7,659 nucleotides of DNA from an uncultured Collinsella sp. (GTDB lineage Bacteria; Actinomycetota; Coriobacteriia; Coriobacteriales; Coriobacteriaceae), in assembly GCA_900544385.1 (NCBI GenBank), contig UQVD01000092.1:1-7659 (forward strand). The letters are read 5' to 3'. Position numbers and translations under genes: made by a program. The notes under the pieces were generated by a model. The model had not been told where the DNA came from. It saw only the letters and a list, made by a program, of their open reading frames with translations, and searched no databases. Each line of letters opens with the position of its first letter. Position 1 is the stretch's first letter. This document shows, one piece after another, positions 1-5,936 of this stretch.

Positions 1-39
1 TGCATATCGTCGGCAGCGTCAGATGTGTATAAGAGACAG
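1..39 (+). other. Untrimmed Nextera Read 1-side adapter (not genomic)
   Basis: Bases 7-20 read TCGTCGGCAGCGTC and bases 21-39 read AGATGTGTATAAGAGACAG. Together they are the Illumina Nextera Read 1 transposase adapter, the second part being the Tn5 mosaic end. The six bases before it, TGCATA, match the end of the i5 index I remember as S506 (ACTGCATA). This is library sequence carried into the assembly, probably from short-insert read-through. Genomic sequence starts at about base 40. Confidence 0.98.
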
Positions 40-41
40 AG

Positions 42-94
42 CCCTCGGAACGGCGGGACAGAGTATGCCCCGCCCCTCGGGACGACGGGATAGA
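42..94 (+). repeat. Imperfect direct repeat in the sdaA leader (period 32)
   Basis: Two 21-base copies lie at 42-62 and 74-94. Both start CCCTCGG and differ at three places (A/G, G/A and C/T), so about 18 of 21 bases agree. The second copy ends just before the AAGGAG ribosome binding site of sdaA at 96-101. Such a pair in a 5' leader could be two regulator sites, two RNA stems or a small local duplication; the sequence does not say which. The first copy ends in GGGACAGAG, which resembles the 3' end of a glycine riboswitch aptamer, but anything further upstream is lost at the adapter. Confidence 0.6.
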
Positions 95-106
95 TAAGGA
101 GCATCC

Positions 107-1714
107 ATGGCAGGCAAGCCGCAAACACTAGCTACGACCTCGGCATTCGAGATCTTGGGCCCCGTCATGGTCGGCCCCAGCTCATCGCACACCGCCGGCG
201 CCCTGCGCTGCGCCCAAGTTGCCGCCAGCCTGCTGGAAGGCCGCATCACCAAAGTCACCTTTGGCCTGTGGAACTCCTTCGCCCACACCTACCGCGGCCA
301 CGGCACAGACCGTGCGCTCGTCGCGGGCATACTGGGCCTCGACACCGATGACGAGAACATCAAGCAGGCCTTCGACCTCGCGCGCGAGCAGGGCCTCGAA
401 TATCACTTTGACATCAAGGGCGACGACGCCTCCATCCACCCCAACACCGTCGACATCGAAATGGTCGACGACACGGGCGCCACGGCACAGGTCCGCGGCG
501 AGAGCCTGGGCGGCGGCAAGATGCGCATCAGCCGCATTAACGGCGTCGGCGTCGACATCTCGGGCATGTATTCCACGCTCTTCGTGGCGCACAAGGACGT
601 CCCCGGCGTGCTCGCCGCGCTCACCAACCTGCTCGCCTACGCCCACGTAAACATCGCCTTCTGCCGCACCTACCGCACCGAAGTGGGCGGCCAGGCCTAC
701 TCCGTCTTTGAGACCGACGGCGCGCCCGACGACACCGTCGTCCCCATGCTGCGCAAGCTCGACAATGTCGATTACGCGACCTTTATCGAGCTCCCCGGTT
801 CTGCCTCGTCGCTCTCTCCCGGCGTCTCGGCCAAGGAAATCTTCGACGACGGCGAGCAGCTGCTCGATGCGTGCGAGGAAATGGGGCTCAGCATCGGCGC
901 CGTCATGGCCGTTCGTGAGGCGCGTCTGACCGGCGAGGCCCACGCCGTCGCCGCCATGCGCCGCGTGCTCGACGTCATGCGCGAGGAGACCACGGCCCCC
1001 CTCGCCAATCCGCAGCGCTCGCTCGGTGGGCTAATCGGCGGCGAGGCCAAGCTCGTCGAAGCCACCGGCCGCAACGATTTGAGTGCCAGCCTGATGGGCC
1101 CCGTTCAGACCGATGCCGTGGCCCGCGCCATGGCCGTGCTCGAGCGCTCCGCCACGATGGGCGTGATCGTCGCCGCCCCCACGGCCGGCTCCGCGGGTGT
1201 TGTGCCCGGCTGCGTGCTGGCGCTCGCCGATCGCCTGCAGCTCGACGACGAGCAGGTCATGGACGCGCTATACTGCGCAGCCGCCATCGGCCTCAACCTC
1301 ACCACAAGCGCCTGCGTTGCCGGCGCCGAGGGCGGCTGCCAAGCCGAGGTCGGAAGCGCCGCCGCCATGGCGGCCGCCGCGCTGGTACAGATGCTCGGCG
1401 GCACGCCCGAGCAGGCGCTCGACGCCAGTTCCATCGCGCTGAGTAACCTGCTGGGCCTCGTTTGTGACCCCGTCGGTGGCCTCGTGGAGGTGCCCTGCCA
1501 AAACCGCAACGCCATCGGCGTGGCAGCGGCCTTTAGCTCGGCACAACTCGCCCTCGCAGGCATTAAGAGCTTGGTGCCGTTTGACCAGATGGCACATGTC
1601 ATGCTCTCGGTGGGTCACGCGTTGCCGGCCACGCTGCGCGAGACGGCAAAGGGCGGCATCGCGCAGGCTCCGGCCGCACTTTCGGCCTGTGCAAAATGCG
1701 GTGTGTGCGGATAG
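107..1714 (+). CDS. sdaA: L-serine ammonia-lyase, iron-sulfur dependent, single-chain (beta + ACT + alpha)
   Basis: This cytosolic enzyme deaminates L-serine to pyruvate and ammonia using an oxygen-sensitive [4Fe-4S] cluster. The 535 residues hold, in order, a beta (allosteric substrate-binding) domain at about 11-150 with the hallmark GPSSSHT at 23-29, an ACT domain at about 155-228, and the alpha catalytic domain at about 240-535 with PTAGSAG at 358-364. Likely cluster ligands are Cys411 (GGCQAEVG), Cys453 (CDPVGG) and Cys464 (VPCQNRNA); their spacing of 42 and 11 equals that of the Legionella enzyme as I recall it. The C-terminus CAKCGVCG can supply the fourth, tail-in-mouth cysteine, probably Cys534. 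Many Gram-positives encode beta-ACT and alpha as two proteins, whereas the E. coli single chain lacks ACT and is about 454 residues. Here all three are fused, the type 2 layout. The start is fixed by AAGGAG at 96-101, five bases upstream. A terminator follows, so the gene is probably transcribed alone. Confidence 0.97.
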   Translation: MAGKPQTLATTSAFEILGPVMVGPSSSHTAGALRCAQVAASLLEGRITKVTFGLWNSFAHTYRGHGTDRALVAGILGLDTDDENIKQAFDLAREQGLEYHFDIKGDDASIHPNTVDIEMVDDTGATAQVRGESLGGGKMRISRINGVGVDISGMYSTLFVAHKDVPGVLAALTNLLAYAHVNIAFCRTYRTEVGGQAYSVFETDGAPDDTVVPMLRKLDNVDYATFIELPGSASSLSPGVSAKEIFDDGEQLLDACEEMGLSIGAVMAVREARLTGEAHAVAAMRRVLDVMREETTAPLANPQRSLGGLIGGEAKLVEATGRNDLSASLMGPVQTDAVARAMAVLERSATMGVIVAAPTAGSAGVVPGCVLALADRLQLDDEQVMDALYCAAAIGLNLTTSACVAGAEGGCQAEVGSAAAMAAAALVQMLGGTPEQALDASSIALSNLLGLVCDPVGGLVEVPCQNRNAIGVAAAFSSAQLALAGIKSLVPFDQMAHVMLSVGHALPATLRETAKGGIAQAPAALSACAKCGVCG

Positions 1715-1732
1715 CGGCAAAGAATGACTCAA

Positions 1733-1760
1733 AGGTGGGACAAATGTCCCACCTCTTTTG
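1733..1760 (+). terminator. Intrinsic terminator of sdaA
   Basis: Nine bases at 1733-1741 (AGGTGGGAC) pair perfectly with 1746-1754 (GTCCCACCT) around an AAAT loop, followed by CTTTTG. It begins 18 bases after the sdaA stop and lies ahead of the next promoter, as expected for a Rho-independent terminator. The T-run is short (four). Confidence 0.85.
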
Positions 1761-1800
1761 AATGCCACCGTTTCCGTACCACAAACAGCAGGGCAATCGC

Positions 1801-1806
1801 TATAAT
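1801..1806 (+). promoter_or_regulatory. -10 box of a promoter for the L,D-transpeptidase gene
   Basis: TATAAT is a perfect sigma-70-type -10 hexamer, between the sdaA terminator and the next gene. With a 17-base spacer the -35 position (1778-1783) reads ACCACA, only a 3 of 6 match to TTGACA, and no TG extension precedes the -10. The -10 is therefore good and the -35 weak. Transcription would start near 1813, leaving a leader of about 50 bases. Confidence 0.65.
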
Positions 1807-1847
1807 GCAAGCCCAGTAAAAACACGATGAACCGCAAGGCGAAAATC

Positions 1848-1853
1848 GAAGGA
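1848..1853 (+). promoter_or_regulatory. Ribosome binding site that decides the transpeptidase start
   Basis: GAAGGA lies one base before an ATG at 1855, too close for use, and ten bases before the in-frame ATG at 1864. This favours 1864 as the true start and removes three residues (MHT) from the longest reading. Confidence 0.65.
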
Positions 1854-1863
1854 TATGCATACG

Positions 1864-3597
1864 ATGTCGCAAAACGATCGAACTCAACTGATTCCCGATC
1901 CGCAGCAGCCGAGCAGGCACACCGGCGACGTTCAGTCGTCGCGTCCTATCGCGCCGAGCCACGGTCAACAGCGTGGTGCGGCAAACGCTTCCCAACGCCC
2001 GAACCAACAGCGACAGCAGCGTCAACAACGTCAGCAGCGCCAGGCAAACGGCAATGCGCCCAAGCAGCCCCCCACGCACGCTCGAGGCGATCGCGGCCCC
2101 GCGCGCAAACCCGCCGGCAACAATAAGTCGGGCAAAAAGACGACGCTCTTTGTCGTCCTTGGTCTAATCGTCATTGTCTATATCGTAGGCGTCGTAGCGT
2201 TTTCGCAGGTAGCCTACCCCAACACCACCATCGCCGGCGTCGACGTCTCGTTCTCCAACGCTTCGTCTGCCGCCACCAAGGTCAACTCGGCATGGAAGCA
2301 CTATAAGCTCACCGTGACAGGAGATGACTTTAGCTGGACCTATCAGCCCGAGTCCGATGAGCCCATTGTCGACGGCGAAGCTGCCGCAAAAGAGATTCTC
2401 AGCCACAACGAAGCCTTTGTATGGCCGGTCCGCCTTGTGGAATCCTTAAGTGGCAAGACCAAAACAACCGCTACCTCCAACGAAGTCGATCTTGATCAAG
2501 ACGTCGACCTGTCCATGCTCTCCGACACCTTTGACCAAAAGCAGTTTGAGGAGGACCTGGGCGCCGCCATCGACGAGTTTAACGAGGGCCGTTCGGGCAC
2601 GTTCGAGGCCAATAGCTCCTATGACGAGCAGGCCGGCAAGTTTACCGTCGAGAAGGCGCGCTCCAACGAAAAAATCAACCGCGAGCATGTCATTAAGTAT
2701 GCCGAGCTCGAGCTTGCCTCGCTGGCCGAGACCGTAGATCTTTCCAAGCTCGGCAACGATGCCTATGAACCGCTCAATGGAACGCTGACCGATGATCAGA
2801 TTCAGGCCGCATGCGATGCCGCCAACAACTTACTGGGCGTCAACGTGACCCTCAAGCTCAACGGCGAGGATGCCGGAAAGGTCGACGGCAGCTCCGTGTT
2901 GCAGTGGATCAGCTTTGCTGATCCGGCCAACCCCACGCTAGATACGTCGCAGATCAGCAGCTGGGCAGCCGAGCTCGCCAACGGCTTTAATACCGTGGGC
3001 TCCACTCGTTGGTGGACGCGCGCCGATGGCAAGCAGTGCGCCGTCGAAGGCGGCGACTTTGGTTGGTCCATCGACAGCAGCTCGCTCGCCAAGCAGGTCG
3101 AGGACGCCATTAACAACAAGCAGACCGGCGAGATCGAGATCAAGTACTCCCAGAAGGCCGACACCTTTACCGCAAAGGGAGAGCCCGACTGGAAGGCATA
3201 CATCGATGTCGATCTGTCCGAGCAGCACGCGCGCTACTACGACGAGAACGGCAATATCGTGTGGGAGGCCAACTTTATTTCCGGCAAACCGGGCGAAGAC
3301 GCCACCCCCGAGGGCGTGTGGCAGATCAACAGCAACGACGGCGGCAGCACCCTGATCGGAGCCAAGGACCCCGAGACCGGTAAGCCCAAATACGAGAGCC
3401 CGGTGAGCTACTGGATGCCTTTTGAGGGCAACATGATCGGCTTCCACGATGCCACCTGGCAAAACGACAAGAGCTTCGATAATGCCGAGTCGTACAAGTG
3501 GTGCGGCAGCCACGGTTGCATCAACCTGCGCCTGGCCGACGCCAAGGCACTTCACGACTGCATCAAAGTCGGCCTGTGCGTGGTTGTCCACTCGTAG
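1864..3597 (+). CDS. Membrane-anchored L,D-transpeptidase (YkuD domain) with peptidoglycan-binding region
   Basis: The enzyme cross-links peptidoglycan stem peptides outside the membrane (3-3 links) or attaches groups to them. Counting 577 residues from the ATG at 1864, a cytoplasmic tail of about 92 residues is rich in Gln, Arg and Pro and contains four QQR repeats. One membrane helix follows at about 94-116 (LFVVLGLIVIVYIVGVVAF), giving an N-in, C-out protein. The extracellular part includes a stretch at about 375-404 (ending GGDFGWSID) typical of the PG_binding_4 family, with a probable related segment earlier. The catalytic YkuD domain covers about 444-577, with upstream His528 in IGFHD and the active-site SHGCINLR motif (His550, Cys552). 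Cys547 just before the motif and Cys566 and Cys572 after it are extra cysteines that could form a disulfide. Function is secure at family level; the exact wall role is unknown. A TATAAT promoter lies upstream and a stem-loop downstream. Confidence 0.94.
   Translation: MSQNDRTQLIPDPQQPSRHTGDVQSSRPIAPSHGQQRGAANASQRPNQQRQQRQQRQQRQANGNAPKQPPTHARGDRGPARKPAGNNKSGKKTTLFVVLGLIVIVYIVGVVAFSQVAYPNTTIAGVDVSFSNASSAATKVNSAWKHYKLTVTGDDFSWTYQPESDEPIVDGEAAAKEILSHNEAFVWPVRLVESLSGKTKTTATSNEVDLDQDVDLSMLSDTFDQKQFEEDLGAAIDEFNEGRSGTFEANSSYDEQAGKFTVEKARSNEKINREHVIKYAELELASLAETVDLSKLGNDAYEPLNGTLTDDQIQAACDAANNLLGVNVTLKLNGEDAGKVDGSSVLQWISFADPANPTLDTSQISSWAAELANGFNTVGSTRWWTRADGKQCAVEGGDFGWSIDSSSLAKQVEDAINNKQTGEIEIKYSQKADTFTAKGEPDWKAYIDVDLSEQHARYYDENGNIVWEANFISGKPGEDATPEGVWQINSNDGGSTLIGAKDPETGKPKYESPVSYWMPFEGNMIGFHDATWQNDKSFDNAESYKWCGSHGCINLRLADAKALHDCIKVGLCVVVHS
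2005..2043 (+). repeat. Four tandem 9-base QQR-coding repeats
   Basis: Four in-frame units each encode Gln-Gln-Arg (2005-2013, 2014-2022, 2023-2031 and 2032-2040), followed by another Gln. The units differ at synonymous positions (CAA/CAG and CGA/CGT/CGC), so the peptide repeat is kept while the DNA has drifted. They sit in the cytoplasmic tail of the transpeptidase and make it strongly basic. Confidence 0.85.
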
Positions 3598-3666
3598 TGC
3601 AACGCGCACATTCCTACAACATGGAGCTGCTGCGACCAATCTAACAGTTCCGAAAGAAACCATCCT

Positions 3667-3694
3667 ATGCGCCCGCCCCAACTGGTGGGCGCAT
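3667..3694 (+). terminator. Strong stem-loop between the transpeptidase and the efflux operon
   Basis: Bases 3667-3677 pair with 3684-3694 over 11 positions, including one G-T wobble, around a CCAACT loop. The stem begins 70 bases after the transpeptidase stop. Only ATACTTATC follows, not a T-run, so it is a weak candidate for intrinsic termination and may permit partial read-through or protect the mRNA end. TATACT at 3694-3699 could also serve as a -10 box, but no -35 is visible at the right distance. Confidence 0.5.
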
Positions 3695-3717
3695 ATACTT
3701 ATCGAGGTACTTTCTAT

Positions 3718-3724
3718 AAAGGAG
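3718..3724 (+). promoter_or_regulatory. Ribosome binding site deciding the fusion-protein start
   Basis: AAAGGAG lies five bases before the ATG at 3730. The earlier in-frame ATG at 3667 falls inside the stem-loop and lacks a Shine-Dalgarno sequence, so the shorter protein is preferred. Confidence 0.88.
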
Positions 3725-3729
3725 ACGCT

Positions 3730-5163
3730 ATGCCGAATGTCCCCACGACCACCCCGGGCCCGGATGATACCGAGCGCACGCCCGAAGATGTCACCGAAAC
3801 GATTCCTCTGATTACAAACGTACATGCCGATAAGCAGAGCGGACGCGCGAACGATGCGACCGAGATTTCCGATGAAGAGGCATATGCCAAGCTCAAGGCA
3901 AAACATGCCGAACGTCGACGCAAAAAGCTCATCCGACGCGGCATTGCGGCCGGCGTCGTGGCCGCCATTGTGCTCATCGCCGTTGTCGTGACCTTAGCCA
4001 TCAACGCACGGCCCGCAGGCAACAACGGGCCGGTGACCGACATGGTGACCGAGGGCACGTTTACCACAACGGTCGAGGCGAAAGGCCAGCTCAAACCCAT
4101 TTCGTCCTCAGTGGTCTCCCCTTCTGTCGACGGCACGGTCGATTCTATCAACGTGCAGGCAGGCCAATCCGTCAACGAGGGCGACGTGCTTATGACCATT
4201 AAAAACGACGAGCTCGATCGCAACGTTGCCGAGGCGCAGCGTGCAGTTGCAGCCGCTCAAGAAGACCTCGCCAACGCGCAGAAAGCCGCAGCTGCCGCGC
4301 AGGCCACCCCAACGACGGACGTCGAGGGAGCTTCCGCAGCGGCTGGCGTCTCTGACGCATCAGCGGACACGAACGCCGTATCGGCCGCGCAACGCAGCCT
4401 CGCATCAGCCCAGGCAAACCTCGACCAGGCGAACGCCAAGGCCGCCAGTCGCACGGTCACGGCCCCGAGCTCGGGTAGCATCGTGGAGCTTAACGCCAAG
4501 GTGGGCGCAACGGTAACAGGCGGCATGATCATGGGCGAAAGCGATACGAGCGGCGGCAAGCAGTGCATGCAGATCGCCGACCTATCCAAGATGAAGGTGA
4601 CCGTGCAGGTGGGCGAAAAGGACATCGCCAAGATCGCCGTTGGGCAGAGCGCCAACGTCACGTATCCCGCGTTTCCCGATATCGTGAGCCAGGGAACCGT
4701 CACGGCTATCGCGTCGGTGGCAAACTCCGACGCCGCCAACGGCGGCGGCAGCGTGACCTTTAACGTCGACATCCTCATCGAGGCGCCCGACGCGCGCCTG
4801 AAGCCGGGCATGACGGCCGAGGTCTCGGTGGTGACCGAGCAGCTCGACGACGTGGTGATGGTGCCGACGATGGCGCTCATGACCGAAGACGGCGAACACT
4901 ATTACGTCAACGTGGCAACCGATGACGAGGGCAAGCAAACCCGCCGCGTCAAGGTGACCGTCGTGACGCAAAAAGACAACGAAACCGTAGTCGGCAAGAC
5001 ACAGGTCAAGCGCGACGACCAGGGCAACGAGATCAACCCCAACGTGCCGGTTACCAAGCTGCGCGATAGTGACACCCTCGTCATGGACACCGGAGCGGAC
5101 GCAACGGCTGACGGCGGCTACAGCGCGGATTCGGGCAGTATGTCTGCCGATGAGGACATGTAA
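3730..5163 (+). CDS. Membrane fusion protein of a MacAB/YknXYZ-type ABC efflux system (HlyD/MacA family)
   Basis: This is the adaptor subunit that works with the ATPase and permease encoded next. The 477 residues start with a hydrophilic, first acidic and then basic cytoplasmic region of about 68 residues, ending in ERRRKKLIRR. One membrane helix follows at about 71-92. Outside are the first half of a lipoyl-like domain at about 115-160, an alanine- and glutamine-rich helical hairpin at about 161-240, the second lipoyl half at about 243-265 (APSSGSIVELNAKVG), a beta-barrel at about 287-368 ending KPGMTAEVSV, and a membrane-proximal part to about 455. The last 23 residues are a Gly/Ser/Asp-rich acidic tail. 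The two hairpin helices are separated by a low-complexity stretch at about 193-215. The family gives the role; the exported substrate cannot be told. The stop TAA overlaps the next start by one base (TAATG), showing translational coupling. Confidence 0.92.
   Translation: MPNVPTTTPGPDDTERTPEDVTETIPLITNVHADKQSGRANDATEISDEEAYAKLKAKHAERRRKKLIRRGIAAGVVAAIVLIAVVVTLAINARPAGNNGPVTDMVTEGTFTTTVEAKGQLKPISSSVVSPSVDGTVDSINVQAGQSVNEGDVLMTIKNDELDRNVAEAQRAVAAAQEDLANAQKAAAAAQATPTTDVEGASAAAGVSDASADTNAVSAAQRSLASAQANLDQANAKAASRTVTAPSSGSIVELNAKVGATVTGGMIMGESDTSGGKQCMQIADLSKMKVTVQVGEKDIAKIAVGQSANVTYPAFPDIVSQGTVTAIASVANSDAANGGGSVTFNVDILIEAPDARLKPGMTAEVSVVTEQLDDVVMVPTMALMTEDGEHYYVNVATDDEGKQTRRVKVTVVTQKDNETVVGKTQVKRDDQGNEINPNVPVTKLRDSDTLVMDTGADATADGGYSADSGSMSADEDM
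5152..5156 (+). promoter_or_regulatory. Ribosome binding site of the ATPase gene, inside the preceding gene
   Basis: GAGGA within the last codons of the fusion-protein gene lies six bases before the ATG at 5163. It supports that start and coupled translation of the two genes. Confidence 0.75.
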
Positions 5164-5936
5164 TGCGTCCCGTTATCGACACCCGCAACGTGCACCGCAT
5201 CTTTGAGAGCGAGGCGGGTTGCGCCCACATCCTGCACAACGTGAGCCTGGCGGTAAATCCCGGCGAATTCGTCGCTATCACTGGCCCCTCGGGTTCGGGC
5301 AAATCAACGCTCATGAACATCCTAGGCTGCCTGGATAAGCCAACGGCAGGCGACTACTACCTGCAAGGGGTCAACGTGGCCGAGCTCGATGATGACGAGC
5401 TCACCGAAGTTCGCGCCCTGAGCATTGGCTTTGTCTTTCAGAGCTTCAACCTGCTGCCGCGCCTGTCGGTTATCGAAAACGTCATGCTGCCGCTGGCCTA
5501 CACCAATGTGCCCCGTAGCCAGCGCGAAATGCGCTCCGTGCACGCGCTGCAGGCCGTCACGCTGCCCGTCGACCACTGGGACCACCGCATATCCGAGCTC
5601 TCGGGCGGCCAGATGCAGCGTGTCGCCATCGCACGCGCCCTCGTCAATGACCCGCCCATCATTCTGGCCGACGAGCCGACGGGAAACCTTGACTCCGCCA
5701 CCGGAGCGCTTGTGATGGAGACCTTCCATAGACTTCAGGAGCGCGGCAAAACCATCGTGCTTATCACACATGACCCCGGCATCGCCGCCGAGGCCGACCG
5801 TGCCGTGACCATCCGCGACGGTCGCATTCACGACGGCGCGTATATTCCACATGCACCGCGGACCCTACGCAGCGCTGTAGATAGCCTGCCCATGATTTCC
5901 GCCTCCGCCAACCCGCCGAAAGGAGTGGTGGCATGA
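5163..5936 (+). CDS. ABC transporter ATP-binding protein (MacB/LolD/YknY type)
   Basis: This cytoplasmic ATPase drives the efflux system formed with the two flanking genes. All nucleotide-binding motifs are intact in its 257 residues: Walker A GPSGSGKST at 41-49 (Lys47), Q-loop Gln93 in VFQSFNLLPR, signature LSGGQMQRVAIARAL at 146-160, Walker B IILADEPTGNLD at 166-177 with catalytic Glu171, and switch His203 in THD. The FQSFNLLP and ADEPTGNLD forms are typical of the MacB/LolD/FtsE branch, which pairs with FtsX-like permeases. About 30 residues follow the usual end of the domain (from about 227) and have no recognisable motif. It starts in a TAATG overlap with the fusion-protein gene and ends in an ATGA overlap with the permease gene, so the three proteins are probably made in step. 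Confidence 0.97.
   Translation: MRPVIDTRNVHRIFESEAGCAHILHNVSLAVNPGEFVAITGPSGSGKSTLMNILGCLDKPTAGDYYLQGVNVAELDDDELTEVRALSIGFVFQSFNLLPRLSVIENVMLPLAYTNVPRSQREMRSVHALQAVTLPVDHWDHRISELSGGQMQRVAIARALVNDPPIILADEPTGNLDSATGALVMETFHRLQERGKTIVLITHDPGIAAEADRAVTIRDGRIHDGAYIPHAPRTLRSAVDSLPMISASANPPKGVVA

Noticed and set aside
182..943. 253-codon open frame on the minus strand
   Set aside because: It lies wholly opposite sdaA, has a low-complexity Gly/Val/Ala/Asp-rich translation and no recognisable domain; it is a shadow frame of GC-rich coding DNA.
1827..2126. 99-codon frame starting in the transpeptidase leader (possible upstream ORF)
   Set aside because: It has no ribosome binding site, overlaps the real gene in another frame for most of its length, and gives a basic Arg/Ser/Ala-rich translation typical of frame shadows.
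3715..3720. TATAAA as a -10 box
   Set aside because: It overlaps the ribosome binding site and would start the transcript only a few bases before the ATG, losing that site.
3667..3729. Earlier in-frame start for the fusion protein adding 21 residues
   Set aside because: The ATG sits inside the stem-loop without a Shine-Dalgarno sequence, while AAAGGAG is ideally placed for the ATG at 3730.
2938..3906. 322-codon open frame on the minus strand
   Set aside because: It spans the end of the transpeptidase gene, the intergenic stem-loop and the start of the fusion-protein gene. The sense strand holds clear motifs and ribosome binding sites; the antisense translation resembles no family.
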